Positions 8,097 through 18,577 of a stretch of DNA of 64,000 bases are shown piece after piece. The notes under the pieces were generated by a model that worked only from the letters and a program-made list of their open reading frames with translations, did no database searches and was not told the origin of the DNA. This DNA is from Staphylococcus sp. Marseille-Q5304 (GTDB lineage: Bacteria > Bacillota > Bacilli > Staphylococcales > Staphylococcaceae). Made by a program: the position numbers and the translations under genes. Each line of letters begins with the position of its first letter. Position 1 is the stretch's first letter. The stretch is taken from assembly GCF_943737015.1 (NCBI RefSeq), contig NZ_CALSFP010000001.1, positions 868,001 to 932,000 on the forward strand. The letters are read 5' to 3'.

Positions 8097-8620
8097 TGCG
8101 TACGTTATCCTACTTCTTAATTGGTTTAATATTATTTTACATTGATACGATTATTGGTTTAGTCATACCAATGCAAATCAATGATAAAGCAATCATCTTT
8201 GTACCACATTTAACATTAATGTATCTTTTAATGCTATGCATTTATCGTAGTTTTGGTGTATCTATTGTATTATCTATTATCTTGGGATTAATGGCAGATT
8301 TATATTTTGGAAGTTTTTATGGGTTATATCTATTTGGATATATATTACTCGTAGTGATGATGGACTTTTTCTTCAAAACATTTTATAGAGATCATGGAAT
8401 GATATTTATAGTAGTTTTATTTGGAACTATGGTTTTTGAAGTATACAGTGGTGTTATTTATAGTATTTTAGGTATCGTTGATATGAACGTAGTCAATTTC
8501 ATATTATTTAGAATGATTCCAACATTTATCTTGAATTTTATTTTATTATTGATTTTATTTCCAATTATCAAGAAATTTACATCGAAAATGCAATTCAAGA
8601 TTGACAGTAAGAATAGCTGA
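8096..8620 (+). CDS. mreD: Rod shape-determining protein MreD
   Basis: 174 aa, hydrophobic along its whole length with about five or six membrane helices, including LILFYIDTIIGLVIP at the start and NFILLLILFPIIKKF near the end. The segment LGLMADLYFGSFYGLYLFGY is typical of MreD. The start codon overlaps the mreC stop, so the two are translationally coupled and probably form one complex in the membrane. Confidence 0.92.
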   Translation: MRTLSYFLIGLILFYIDTIIGLVIPMQINDKAIIFVPHLTLMYLLMLCIYRSFGVSIVLSIILGLMADLYFGSFYGLYLFGYILLVVMMDFFFKTFYRDHGMIFIVVLFGTMVFEVYSGVIYSILGIVDMNVVNFILFRMIPTFILNFILLLILFPIIKKFTSKMQFKIDSKNS

Positions 8621-8635
8621 TGCTAAAATGCAGTA

Positions 8636-8727
8636 GTTGAGTAGTTTATAGCTACATACAACCGCTCAAATACAGGTTTAAGTACATTCAATGTCACCTG
8701 CATTTGGCGTGACTTAAATTATAGGAG
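8636..8727 (+). promoter_or_regulatory. Ribosomal protein L21 leader
   Basis: The region between mreD and rplU holds a structured leader in the usual place for the Firmicute L21 leader. TTTAAGT near 8678 can pair with ACTTAAA near 8711 around an inner element (TGTCACC/GGCGTGA). Such leaders are thought to bind L21 and lower expression of the rplU-prp-rpmA operon. Assigned by position and fold, not by a covariance search. Confidence 0.55.
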
Positions 8728-8736
8728 GTGCAAAGT

Positions 8737-9045
8737 ATGTTTGCTATTATTGAAACAGGCGGTAAACAAGTTAAAGTTGAAGAAGGTCAAGAGATCTTTG
8801 TAGAAAAATTAGCTGCAAACGAAGGTGATTCTTTCACTTTCGATAAAGTACTATTTGTAGGTGGAGACGCAGTGAAAGTTGGTGCGCCAACAGTTGAAGG
8901 TGCTTCAGTTTCTGCTACAGTGCAAAAGCACGGTCGCGGTAAGAAAATCACTGTTTTCACTTATAAACGTCGTAAAGACTCTAAGCGTAAACAAGGTCAT
9001 CGTCAACCTTACACTAAATTAACAATCGACAAAATCAACGCATAA
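8737..9045 (+). CDS. rplU: 50S ribosomal protein L21
   Basis: 102 aa from the ATG at 8737, which has AGGAGGTG correctly spaced. The sequence [18 protein letters not shown] at the start and [20 protein letters not shown] near the end are diagnostic for L21, an early-assembly protein that contacts 23S rRNA. First gene of the L21-Prp-L27 operon. Confidence 0.97.
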   Translation: MFAIIETGGKQVKVEEGQEIFVEKLAANEGDSFTFDKVLFVGGDAVKVGAPTVEGASVSATVQKHGRGKKITVFTYKRRKDSKRKQGHRQPYTKLTIDKINA

Positions 9046-9047
9046 TT

Positions 9048-9368
9048 ATGATTAAAGTTGATGTTACATTAAATGACGATGGTCAAGTAACAGACGTGAT
9101 TATGGATGGTCATGCAGAAGCTGGCGATTACGGACATGATCTCGTGTGTGCTGGTGCTTCAGCAGTTCTATTTGGTAGCGTGAATGCTATTATGGGACTA
9201 ACGACTGAAAAACCAGATATCGATTACGCCGATGATGGAGGATACTTCCACATCAGAAGTGTTGATACAAACAATGAACAAGCGCAATTAATTCTTCAAG
9301 CGATGCTCGTATCGTTACAAACTATTGAAGAAGACTATAAAGAAAATATTAGATTAAATTATAAGTGA
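9048..9368 (+). CDS. prp: Ribosomal-processing cysteine protease Prp
   Basis: 106 aa. His22 and Cys34 ([19 protein letters not shown]) are the catalytic pair of Prp, which removes the N-terminal extension of L27 in Firmicutes. It lies between rplU and rpmA with two bases after L21, the standard arrangement. Its substrate site is present in the next gene (MLKLNLQFF before ASKKG). Essential in S. aureus. Confidence 0.95.
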   Translation: MIKVDVTLNDDGQVTDVIMDGHAEAGDYGHDLVCAGASAVLFGSVNAIMGLTTEKPDIDYADDGGYFHIRSVDTNNEQAQLILQAMLVSLQTIEEDYKENIRLNYK

Positions 9369-9379
9369 GGTGCAACCAA

Positions 9380-9664
9380 ATGTTAAAATTAAACTTACAG
9401 TTCTTCGCATCTAAAAAAGGGGTAAGTTCTACAAAAAACGGCCGTGACTCAGAATCAAAACGTTTAGGTGCTAAACGTGCTGACGGTCAATACGTAACTG
9501 GTGGTTCAATTCTTTTCCGCCAACGTGGTACTAAAATTTATCCTGGTGAAAATGTAGGTCGTGGTGGAGACGATACATTATTCGCTAAAATCGACGGCGT
9601 TGTTAAATATGAACGTAAAGGTCGCGACAAAAAACAAGTTTCTGTATACGCAGCAGCTGAGTAA
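9380..9664 (+). CDS. rpmA: 50S ribosomal protein L27 (precursor with cleavable N-terminus)
   Basis: 94 aa from ATG at 9380 (GAGGTG upstream). It begins [20 protein letters not shown]. The first nine residues, ending LQFF, form the extension that Prp removes so the mature end can reach the peptidyl transferase centre. The remainder, with [20 protein letters not shown] and [14 protein letters not shown], is ordinary L27. Last gene of the operon. Confidence 0.97.
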   Translation: MLKLNLQFFASKKGVSSTKNGRDSESKRLGAKRADGQYVTGGSILFRQRGTKIYPGENVGRGGDDTLFAKIDGVVKYERKGRDKKQVSVYAAAE

Positions 9665-9679
9665 TTTTTGTCTTCGGTA

Positions 9680-9715
9680 ACACCAGAAGTTATACTTCTG
9701 GTGTTTCTTTTTTGT
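9680..9715 (+). terminator. Rho-independent terminator after rpmA
   Basis: A perfect 10-bp stem ACACCAGAAG/CTTCTGGTGT with a five-base loop and a T-rich tail. Confidence 0.92.
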
Positions 9716-9740
9716 CTTTATTTTCTACAAAGCTAGATAA

Positions 9741-9749
9741 TGCTATAAT
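9741..9749 (+). promoter_or_regulatory. Extended -10 promoter of obg
   Basis: TGCTATAAT is an extended -10 (consensus TATAAT at 9744-9749) about 45 bases before the obg start. The -35 region is poor, as is common for extended -10 promoters. Confidence 0.6.
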
Positions 9750-9793
9750 AAAAAAGATACGATAAAAGTAAATTGAGAAAAAGAGGTGAAATC

Positions 9794-11089
9794 ATGTTTG
9801 TCGATCAAGTTAAAATATCACTTAAAGCAGGTGATGGTGGTAATGGTATAACTGCCTATAGAAGAGAAAAATATGTGCCGTTTGGAGGCCCAGCTGGTGG
9901 CGATGGTGGAGACGGTGCAGATGTCGTGTTTGTAGTAGATGAAGGTTTAAGTACCTTATTAGACTTTAGATACCAAACTCATTTCAAAGCTAAACGTGGC
10001 GAAGGCGGACAAAGTAGTAATATGCATGGTAAAAATGCAGAAGATTTAGTATTGAAAGTACCACCTGGCACAATTATTAAGAGCTTAGAAACAGAAGAAG
10101 TATTAGCCGATTTAGTTGAGCATGGCCAACGTGCTGTGGTTGCTAAAGGAGGTCGCGGTGGTCGTGGAAATTCACGATTTGCATCACCAAGGAACCCTGC
10201 ACCTGATTTTAGTGAAAATGGTGAACCAGGTGAAGAAATTGATGTCACATTAGAACTGAAATTACTTGCAGATGTCGGATTAGTTGGTTTCCCAAGTGTA
10301 GGTAAATCAACATTATTGTCAATAGTTTCAAAAGCAAAACCAAAAATCGGTGCTTATCATTTTACAACGATTAAGCCTAATTTAGGTGTGGTATCTACGA
10401 AAGATAATAGAAGTTTCGTCATGGCAGACTTACCAGGTTTAATCGAAGGTGCGTCAGATGGCGTAGGGCTTGGACATCAATTTTTACGACATGTTGAACG
10501 TACGAAAGTAATAGTACACATGATTGATATGAGTGGTTCAGAAGGTAGAGATCCTTTTGAAGACTATAAAGTGATAAAAGAAGAATTAAAAGCCTATGAG
10601 CAACGATTAGAAGATCGCCCTCAAATCTTGGTGGCGAATAAAATGGACATGCCAGATGCAGAGGATAATTTAGAATTATTTAAAGAACAATTAAATGATG
10701 AAACAATGCAAATTATACCTATGTCTACTTTCAAACATGATCACATTGATGAGTTGCTATACACAATTGCTGACAAATTAGAAGAAGTGAAAGACATAGA
10801 TTTCACCAAAGTTGACGATGAAGCAATGGGTATTAACCGTGTGGTTTATAAACATACGCCAGATCAAGATAAATTTACAATTACACGTGATGATGATGCT
10901 GCTTATGTAGTAAGTGGTAAATCGATTGAACGTATATTCAAGATGACTGACTTTAATAGTGAACCAGCAGTACGTCGATTTGCACGTCAAATGCGCTCTA
11001 TGGGTATTGATGATGCCTTACGTGCACGTGGCTGTGAAAATGGCGATATCGTAAGAATCTTAGGTGGAGAATTCGAATTTGTTGAATAG
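9794..11089 (+). CDS. obg: GTPase Obg
   Basis: 431 aa. The N-terminal glycine-rich Obg fold ([39 protein letters not shown]) is followed by the GTPase domain with GFPSVGKST, the DLPGLIEGA switch and the NKMD base-recognition motif, then the C-terminal OCT domain. Obg binds the 50S subunit and links ribosome assembly to the ppGpp response. ATG at 9794 follows AGAGGTG. It is followed closely by the ACT-domain gene. Confidence 0.97.
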   Translation: MFVDQVKISLKAGDGGNGITAYRREKYVPFGGPAGGDGGDGADVVFVVDEGLSTLLDFRYQTHFKAKRGEGGQSSNMHGKNAEDLVLKVPPGTIIKSLETEEVLADLVEHGQRAVVAKGGRGGRGNSRFASPRNPAPDFSENGEPGEEIDVTLELKLLADVGLVGFPSVGKSTLLSIVSKAKPKIGAYHFTTIKPNLGVVSTKDNRSFVMADLPGLIEGASDGVGLGHQFLRHVERTKVIVHMIDMSGSEGRDPFEDYKVIKEELKAYEQRLEDRPQILVANKMDMPDAEDNLELFKEQLNDETMQIIPMSTFKHDHIDELLYTIADKLEEVKDIDFTKVDDEAMGINRVVYKHTPDQDKFTITRDDDAAYVVSGKSIERIFKMTDFNSEPAVRRFARQMRSMGIDDALRARGCENGDIVRILGGEFEFVE

Positions 11090-11100
11090 GAGTGCTAAAT

Positions 11101-11556
11101 ATGGACACAAACGATCATAAAAAGTTTTATTTAATTAGAGAAGACGTACTTCCAGAATCGGTTGTTAAAACACTTGAAATTAAAGATGCTTTGAAAAAAG
11201 ATCCATCACTGTCCATATTTGAAGCTGTTAAACAACATAACTTATCGAGAAGTGCATTTTATAAATATCGAGATACAATTTTTCCTATTGATGACAAAAA
11301 AGAAGAAACGAGAGAATTTACATTAATTCTATATGTTAACGACATGGTTGGTATGTTAGCGAATGTACTTAATAAGTTATCCAGTTTAAGCCTATCAGTA
11401 CTGACGATACATCAAAGTATCCCGATGGAAGGCAGAGCAACTATTACGCTTTCATTAGATGCACAAGCAACAGATTTGGAAATTGATGATATTATGGAAT
11501 CTATAAAAACCATTGACCATATTTCTAAAGTAGAATTAATCAGTATGTCAATGTAA
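11101..11556 (+). CDS. ACT domain-containing protein (PheB/UPF0735 family)
   Basis: 151 aa from the ATG at 11101, eight bases after AGGAG; a GTG at 11092 overlaps that site. The N-terminal third looks like a helix-turn-helix (ALKKDPSLSIFEAVKQHNLS, RSAFYKYRD). The C-terminal half is an ACT domain (FTLILYVNDMVGMLANVLNK) of the kind that binds amino acids. The family neighbours obg in many Firmicutes and was once linked to phenylalanine metabolism, but its function is not established. Confidence 0.85.
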   Translation: MDTNDHKKFYLIREDVLPESVVKTLEIKDALKKDPSLSIFEAVKQHNLSRSAFYKYRDTIFPIDDKKEETREFTLILYVNDMVGMLANVLNKLSSLSLSVLTIHQSIPMEGRATITLSLDAQATDLEIDDIMESIKTIDHISKVELISMSM

Positions 11557-11569
11557 GGGAGTAAAATAG

Positions 11570-12169
11570 ATGTATGCATATGTAAAAGGAACTTTAACAG
11601 AATTATATCCAACACATGTTGTTGTTGAAACGGGTGGAGTTGGTTATGAAATACAGACACCCAATTCCTATCGATTTCAGAAATATTTAGATAATGAATT
11701 AAAAATCTTTACGTCTTTAATCGTACGTGAAGATGCTCAGTTACTTTATGGTTTTATAAATCAAGAAGAGAAAGAGATGTTTCTAAATTTAATTAAAGTA
11801 ACTGGTATTGGACCAAAATCTGCGCTTGCTATATTAGCAACGAGTACGCCAAACGAAGTTAAAATAGCAATTGAAAATGAAAATGATGCGTACCTCACTA
11901 AATTTCCAGGTATCGGAAAGAAAACAGCACGACAAATCGTTTTAGATTTAAAAGGTAAAGTTCAAGTTAATGATACAGAAGAACAACAAGTGCTAACTCA
12001 CGAAGAAACGTCTGATCAATCACCGTTAATCGAAGAAGCGTTACTTGCTCTAGGTGCGTTAGGTTATTCAAAACGAGAACTTACAAAGGTGGAAAAAGCC
12101 TTAAATAAAGAAACAGTTGAGTCTGTAGATGACGCAGTTAAACGCGGTTTACAATTACTCGTTTCTTAA
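11570..12169 (+). CDS. ruvA: Holliday junction branch migration protein RuvA
   Basis: 199 aa. An N-terminal OB-fold ([20 protein letters not shown]), two helix-hairpin-helix units ([32 protein letters not shown]) and a C-terminal three-helix domain that contacts RuvB ([19 protein letters not shown]). RuvA holds the four-way junction while RuvB drives migration. It lies directly before ruvB. Confidence 0.97.
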   Translation: MYAYVKGTLTELYPTHVVVETGGVGYEIQTPNSYRFQKYLDNELKIFTSLIVREDAQLLYGFINQEEKEMFLNLIKVTGIGPKSALAILATSTPNEVKIAIENENDAYLTKFPGIGKKTARQIVLDLKGKVQVNDTEEQQVLTHEETSDQSPLIEEALLALGALGYSKRELTKVEKALNKETVESVDDAVKRGLQLLVS

Positions 12170-12203
12170 TATGATAAATTATGTATTATAAGGGGGATTA
12201 AAC

Positions 12204-13205
12204 ATGGATGATCGAATGGTAGATCAATCATTACATGATGACGAATCTAACTTTGAATTGTCGTTAAGGCCAACCAAATTAAGACAATATATCGGTCAAT
12301 CAACTATAAAGTCAAATCTAGAAGTTTTTATTAAAGCAGCTAAAATGAGACAAGAACCATTAGATCACGTGTTGTTATTTGGTCCCCCTGGGTTAGGTAA
12401 AACGACATTATCAAATATTATAGCGAACGAGATGGAAGTCAATATGAGAACAATAACGGGTCCTTCCATTGAACGACCTGGTGATTTAGCAGCAATATTA
12501 TCTGGATTACAACCTGGCGATGTTTTGTTTATTGATGAAATACATCGCTTGAGTAGTGTCGTTGAAGAAGTATTATATTCAGCAATGGAAGATTTCTTCT
12601 TAGATATTGTCATTGGAAAAGGCGAGGAAGCACGTAGTATTCGTATAGATTTGCCACCATTTACACTCATAGGAGCTACAACGAGATCAGGTAGTTTATC
12701 AGCACCTTTACGTGATAGATTTGGTGTTCATCTAAGATTAGAATATTATAAAGAACAAGATTTGAAAGAAATTATATTGCGAACAGCAGAAGTACTTGGT
12801 ACTCAAATTGATGATGAAAGTGCGAGTGAATTAGCTAAGAGAAGTAGAGGCACACCACGTGTTGCCAATCGTTTACTTAAAAGAGTGAGGGATTTTCAAC
12901 AGGTGGAAGATGATGACTATATTAAAATTCGTACCACAAAGCGTTCTTTAGAGTTGCTGCAGATTGATGATGAAGGTCTTGATTATATTGATCATAAAAT
13001 GATGAATTGTATATTAAAGCAATACAATGGTGGACCAGTTGGTCTAGATACGATTGCTGTATCAATTGGTGAAGAACGTGTGACCATTGAAGATGTTTAT
13101 GAACCATTTTTAATTCAAAAAGGTTTCCTTGAGCGCACACCGAGAGGACGTAAAGCGACGGCATATGCGTTCGAACATTTTAATATGCATGGAGAGAGGG
13201 AATAA
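12204..13205 (+). CDS. ruvB: Holliday junction DNA helicase RuvB
   Basis: 333 aa AAA+ motor: Walker [11 protein letters not shown], Walker [11 protein letters not shown], the arginine-finger region [17 protein letters not shown] and a C-terminal winged-helix domain ending [16 protein letters not shown] follows AAGGGGG. The stop lies one base before the TTG start of queA. Confidence 0.97.
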   Translation: MDDRMVDQSLHDDESNFELSLRPTKLRQYIGQSTIKSNLEVFIKAAKMRQEPLDHVLLFGPPGLGKTTLSNIIANEMEVNMRTITGPSIERPGDLAAILSGLQPGDVLFIDEIHRLSSVVEEVLYSAMEDFFLDIVIGKGEEARSIRIDLPPFTLIGATTRSGSLSAPLRDRFGVHLRLEYYKEQDLKEIILRTAEVLGTQIDDESASELAKRSRGTPRVANRLLKRVRDFQQVEDDDYIKIRTTKRSLELLQIDDEGLDYIDHKMMNCILKQYNGGPVGLDTIAVSIGEERVTIEDVYEPFLIQKGFLERTPRGRKATAYAFEHFNMHGERE

Positions 13206-13206
13206 T

Positions 13207-14232
13207 TTGGAAATTGAAGCATTTGATTATGATTTACCGGAATCTTTAATCGCTCAAACCCCATTGAAAAATAGGGATCAAAGTCGATTGCTTGTTTTAG
13301 GCAGATCTACTGGAGAAACAGAGCATAAACAGTTTAAAGATGTTATTGATTATTTTGAGAAAGGCGACACGCTCGTTCTTAATGATACACGTGTAATGCC
13401 AGCACGATTATTTGGGCTAAAAGAAGAAACTGGCGCAAAGGTAGAAATGTTAATGTTAAACCAAATCGAAGGCAACGATTGGGAAGTATTACTTAAACCA
13501 GCTAAACGTGTCAAAATAGGTCAGGTTTTAACATTTGGAGAAGGCAAAATAAAGGCTGAATGCGTTGAAGAACTAAATCAGGGCGGTCGTATTATGCGTT
13601 TACACTATGAAGGTATTTTACAAGAACGTTTAGATGAATTAGGAGAAATGCCATTACCTCCATATATTAAAGAACGTTTAGATGACCCTGATCGATACCA
13701 AACTGTATACGCTAAAGCGATTGGTTCAGCTGCTGCACCAACAGCAGGATTACACTTTACAGATGCATTGTTGGAACAAATTCGTGAAAAAGGCGTAAAC
13801 ATTGCCTTTATAACGTTGCATGTAGGTTTAGGCACATTTAGACCTGTAAGTGTTGATAATATAGATGACCATGAAATGCATAGTGAGTATTATCAAATGG
13901 ATCAACAAACTGCAGACTTATTAAATGATACAAAAGCACGTGGTAAAAAGATTGTGTCAGTTGGTACAACGACAACACGAACGCTTGAAACTATTATGCA
14001 AAATCATACAGAATTTAAGGCGCAAAGTGGTTGGACAGATATATTTATCTTCCCAGGATTTCAATACAAAGCAATAGATGCACTTATCACAAATTTCCAT
14101 TTGCCAAAATCAACGCTCGTAATGTTAGTTTCAGCGTTTAGTACACGTGATAATATATTAAATGCATATAAAGAAGCAGTGGAGATGAAATATAGATTCT
14201 TTAGTTTTGGAGATGCTATGTTAATCATATAG
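13207..14232 (+). CDS. queA: S-adenosylmethionine:tRNA ribosyltransferase-isomerase QueA
   Basis: 341 aa starting at the TTG at 13207 (GAGAGAGGG just upstream), [20 protein letters not shown]. It transfers the ribosyl part of SAM to preQ1 at tRNA position 34 to make epoxyqueuosine. The family blocks [25 protein letters not shown] and [18 protein letters not shown] are all present. It forms the queuosine pair with tgt, 20 bases downstream. Confidence 0.95.
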   Translation: MEIEAFDYDLPESLIAQTPLKNRDQSRLLVLGRSTGETEHKQFKDVIDYFEKGDTLVLNDTRVMPARLFGLKEETGAKVEMLMLNQIEGNDWEVLLKPAKRVKIGQVLTFGEGKIKAECVEELNQGGRIMRLHYEGILQERLDELGEMPLPPYIKERLDDPDRYQTVYAKAIGSAAAPTAGLHFTDALLEQIREKGVNIAFITLHVGLGTFRPVSVDNIDDHEMHSEYYQMDQQTADLLNDTKARGKKIVSVGTTTTRTLETIMQNHTEFKAQSGWTDIFIFPGFQYKAIDALITNFHLPKSTLVMLVSAFSTRDNILNAYKEAVEMKYRFFSFGDAMLII

Positions 14233-14249
14233 TGAAAGGATTGAAATAA

Positions 14250-15392
<1,143 letters not shown>

Positions 15393-15409
15393 AAAGGAGT
15401 TTTATAATA

Positions 15410-15670
15410 ATGAATACATTACAGTTTATTTTTCCTGTCTTATTAATCGTATTAATGTATTTCTTAATGATTCGTCCACAACAAAAGAAAGCAAAACAGC
15501 ATCGTGAAATGATCAATCAAATTGAATCAGGTCAACGCGTAACTACAATTGGTGGTATTAAAGGTACAGTACGTAGTGTTGATGAAACAACTGTTGTATT
15601 AACTTTAAATGGCAGTGGCACTGAAGTTACTTTAGAAAAACCAGCAATCAAACAAGTTGATCCTTCATAG
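15410..15670 (+). CDS. yajC: Preprotein translocase subunit YajC
   Basis: 86 aa. One N-terminal membrane helix (FIFPVLLIVLMYFLMIRPQQ) is followed by a small cytoplasmic domain with VTTIGGIKGTVRSVDETTVV. YajC accompanies SecDF at the Sec translocon. It starts 17 bases after tgt with AAAGGAG, and a terminator separates it from secDF. Confidence 0.93.
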   Translation: MNTLQFIFPVLLIVLMYFLMIRPQQKKAKQHREMINQIESGQRVTTIGGIKGTVRSVDETTVVLTLNGSGTEVTLEKPAIKQVDPS

Positions 15671-15743
15671 TTGTAAAACTGAAGGTTCACGAAGAATAAA
15701 TGTGTAAAGTGTTTAAGACATTGATATTACACATATTAAAATA

Positions 15744-15785
15744 AACGATGATTTCTACAGCTATTTGTAGAGGTCATCGTTTTTG
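15744..15785 (+). terminator. Rho-independent terminator after yajC
   Basis: AACGATGA pairs with TCATCGTT, the inner TCTACA/TGTAGA extends the stem, and a T run follows. Confidence 0.85.
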
Positions 15786-15910
15786 TATTTGTTCAAATTT
15801 ATTCACTTTTACTGGAAAATATCATTTTATATTTCAAAAAAACAAAATGGATGAGTGGTATATTTGGTCATTGTTTATTTTGATTTGCTTTTAAGGAAAT
15901 TGACAATACA

Positions 15911-15919
15911 TGTTATACT
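15911..15919 (+). promoter_or_regulatory. Extended -10 promoter for the secDF leader
   Basis: TGTTATACT is an extended -10 element. TTGACA at 15900-15905 is too close to serve as its -35. A start near 15926 would give a leader of about 210 bases before secDF. Confidence 0.5.
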
Positions 15920-15993
15920 ATAGTAGTTGTCATTTTTATTAAATTTACCAAAAGTGATACAATGACGCATGTTCAATCGAAAGGATTGTAAAA

Positions 15994-16077
15994 ATGATTT
16001 CATGTGTTTGTTTTTACAAACAATGTAATATGTTAAGATATATATCGCCGTTAGAAAATCATAATTATAGACTTTAA
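15994..16077 (+). CDS. Possible 27-aa leader peptide upstream of secDF
   Basis: The frame begins with ATG eight bases after AAAGGA and encodes MISCVCFYKQCNMLRYISPL and seven more residues before TAA, 61 bases before the secDF start. A nine-base stretch just before and into its start codon (15986-15994, TTGTAAAAA) pairs perfectly with 16011-16019 (TTTTTACAA), so the start can be folded away. A ten-codon frame (15962-15991) ends over its ribosome site. Secretion genes in other bacteria (SecM, VemP, MifM) are controlled by stalling leader peptides; that comparison is only an analogy. Confidence 0.3.
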   Translation: MISCVCFYKQCNMLRYISPLENHNYRL

Positions 16078-16138
16078 CTTGCAATATTATGATTTAATCG
16101 AGTATTCTTAAAACATAAGCTTACAATGAGGTGTTCAA

Positions 16139-18427
16139 GTGAAGAAAGGTAGTAGAATAGTTGCGTTCTTATTACTTGTAGTTCTATTGTTCGCGGGCAT
16201 GGGACTTACATATAAAAAGGTAGTAAAAGATGTAAACCTTGGTCTAGATTTACAAGGTGGTTTCGAAGTATTATATCAAGTTAACCCTCTTCAAAAAGGC
16301 GATAAGGTAGACGATAAAGCAGTAAAAGCAACTGCAAAAACGCTAGAAAATCGTGTCAACGTCTTAGGGGTCTCGGAGCCGAAGATTCAAGTCGAAGATA
16401 AAAACAGAATCCGTGTTCAACTTGCCGGAGTTAAAAATCAATCACAGGCGAGAGATATTTTATCTTCACAAGCTAACTTAACGATTCGTGATGCTAATGA
16501 TCACGTAATGTTAACAGGTAAAGATCTGAAACAGGGCTCTGCGAAGCAAGAATTTAAACAAAATACGAACCAACCCGCTGTTACATTTAAAGTAAAAGAT
16601 AGCGATAAATTTAGAAAAGTTACAGAAAAAATTTCTAAAAAACGCGAAAATATGATGGTTGTGTGGTTAGATTACGAAAAAGGCGATTCTTATCATAAAG
16701 AGAAAAAGAAAGAAGAAAACCACAAAAAGCCTAAATACGTATCTGCCGCTTCCGTAGATAAACCAATTAATTCAGACAGCGTTGAAATTTCTGGTAACTT
16801 CAATGGTGAAGAAGGCGTTAAAAAGGCCAAACAAATAGCTGATTTATTAAATTCTGGTTCATTACCAGTAGATTTAAAAGAGATTTATTCAAACTCAGTG
16901 GGAGCACAATTTGGTCAAGATGCCTTAAATAAAACAGTGTTTGCTTCACTTATTGGTATTGCGGCAATTTACTTATTTATGATTGGGTTCTATCGATTAC
17001 CGGGTCTCGTTGCAACAATAGCGTTAACTGCTTATATTTACTTAACGTTATTAGCATTTAACTTTATTTCCGGTGTGTTAACATTACCTGGTCTTGCTGC
17101 CCTTGTGCTTGGTGTAGGTATGGCTGTCGATGCTAATATCATTATGTACGAACGGATAAAAGATGAACTCAAGATTGGTCGAACGCTTAAACAAGCGTAT
17201 AAGAAAGCAAATAAAAGCTCTTTCTTAACAATCGTCGATGCACAGTTAACCACTGTCATTGCTGCAGCAGTACTGTTCTTCTTCGGTGAAAGTTCAGTAA
17301 AAGGTTTCGCAACAATGTTATTATTAGGTATTTTAATGATCTTTGTTACAGCAGTATTCTTATCACGAGGTTTATTATCATTACTCGTTTCATCAAACTT
17401 CTTTAAGAAATCAAAATGGTTGTTTGGTGTTAATAAGAAGAATGTTCATGATATCAACGAAGGTAAGGATGTTCACGATTTAAAAACACCTTACGAACGC
17501 ATCAATTTCATGAAATTAGCTAAACCATTACTTTCTTTAAGTGTTTTAATATTACTTGTAGGAACGATTATTTTATTCATTTTCAAATTGAATTTAGGTA
17601 TCGATTTCTCAAGTGGTACACGCGTTGATTTTGACTCGAAAGATCAAGTTAGCGATAAAAAGGTAACGAAAGTATTGGAACAAAAAGATTTCAAACCTGA
17701 TCAGGTTTCTATAGGTGGTAATGGCAAGCAAGGTACTGTTCAATTTAAAAAGGATTTATCAAAAGATGAAGTCTCTAAAGTTAAATCAACGATTAAAGAT
17801 GAATTTGGTAAAGATCCTTCAGTCAATACGGTATCACCAGTTATTGGTCAAGAACTTGCTAAGAACGCAATGTTAGCACTTGCGTATGCTGCAATTGGTA
17901 TTATCTTGTATGTCACATTCAGATTCGAATGGCGCATGGGCTTAGCCTCAATCTTGTCATTATTACACGATGCCTTTATGATTGTTGCTGTATTCAGCTT
18001 ATTCCGACTTGAAGTCGACATCACATTTATCGCTGCTGTGTTAACGATTATCGGTTATTCTATCAACGACACAATCGTTACATTCGATAGAGTAAGAGAA
18101 AACTTACGAAAAGTTAAAGTGATTACTGACAAGTCACAAATTGATGATATTGTGAATAGATCAATACGTCAAACAATGACACGTTCAATCACTACAGTAT
18201 TAACTGTTGTAATTGTAGTTATAGCACTACTTATTTTAGGTGCAAGCAGTATCTTTAATTTCTCATTAGCATTATTAATCGGATTAATTTCAGGTGTATT
18301 CTCATCTGTCTTCGTCGCTGTTCCTTTATGGGGCATTATGAAAAAACGTCAGTTGAAAAAATCAGATAACAACAAATTAGTTGTTCATAAGAAGAAAAAA
18401 TCAAACGACGAAAAAATCCTCGTTTAA
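16139..18427 (+). CDS. secDF: Fused protein translocase subunit SecDF
   Basis: 762 aa, SecD and SecF in one chain as in Bacillus and Staphylococcus. N-terminal helix, then the SecD motif NLGLDLQGGFEVLYQV, a large extracytoplasmic domain, six helices (from about 265 to 430), then the SecF half starting near 455 with LNLGIDFSSGTRVDFDS and a second helix set to about 735. It uses the proton gradient to pull proteins outward after SecA. GTG start with GAGGTG five bases upstream. Separate transcript with a long leader and its own terminator. Confidence 0.96.
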   Translation: MKKGSRIVAFLLLVVLLFAGMGLTYKKVVKDVNLGLDLQGGFEVLYQVNPLQKGDKVDDKAVKATAKTLENRVNVLGVSEPKIQVEDKNRIRVQLAGVKNQSQARDILSSQANLTIRDANDHVMLTGKDLKQGSAKQEFKQNTNQPAVTFKVKDSDKFRKVTEKISKKRENMMVVWLDYEKGDSYHKEKKKEENHKKPKYVSAASVDKPINSDSVEISGNFNGEEGVKKAKQIADLLNSGSLPVDLKEIYSNSVGAQFGQDALNKTVFASLIGIAAIYLFMIGFYRLPGLVATIALTAYIYLTLLAFNFISGVLTLPGLAALVLGVGMAVDANIIMYERIKDELKIGRTLKQAYKKANKSSFLTIVDAQLTTVIAAAVLFFFGESSVKGFATMLLLGILMIFVTAVFLSRGLLSLLVSSNFFKKSKWLFGVNKKNVHDINEGKDVHDLKTPYERINFMKLAKPLLSLSVLILLVGTIILFIFKLNLGIDFSSGTRVDFDSKDQVSDKKVTKVLEQKDFKPDQVSIGGNGKQGTVQFKKDLSKDEVSKVKSTIKDEFGKDPSVNTVSPVIGQELAKNAMLALAYAAIGIILYVTFRFEWRMGLASILSLLHDAFMIVAVFSLFRLEVDITFIAAVLTIIGYSINDTIVTFDRVRENLRKVKVITDKSQIDDIVNRSIRQTMTRSITTVLTVVIVVIALLILGASSIFNFSLALLIGLISGVFSSVFVAVPLWGIMKKRQLKKSDNNKLVVHKKKKSNDEKILV

Positions 18428-18438
18428 TAATCAGATGA

Positions 18439-18477
18439 AGCCATAATTCATGATAAATCATGAATTATGGCTTTTTA
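18439..18477 (+). terminator. Rho-independent terminator after secDF
   Basis: A perfect 15-bp stem (AGCCATAATTCATGA with its complement), four-base loop and T5 tail. Confidence 0.93.
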
Positions 18478-18577
18478 ATTTAAATGAAATAAATACAATA
18501 AGTAACGGCACTGGTAAACTACTTTTTATTTTAGGTTATCTTTTGTATAATGGCTTGTGGAAACGAGGGAGAGACGT

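Noticed and set aside
9979..10248. 89-codon minus-strand frame inside obg
   Set aside because: Mirror of the Gly-rich obg coding sequence; no ribosome site or domain.
15900..15919. TTGACA plus TATACT as a -35/-10 pair before secDF
   Set aside because: Only eight bases separate them, which is too short; the TATACT is better explained as an extended -10.
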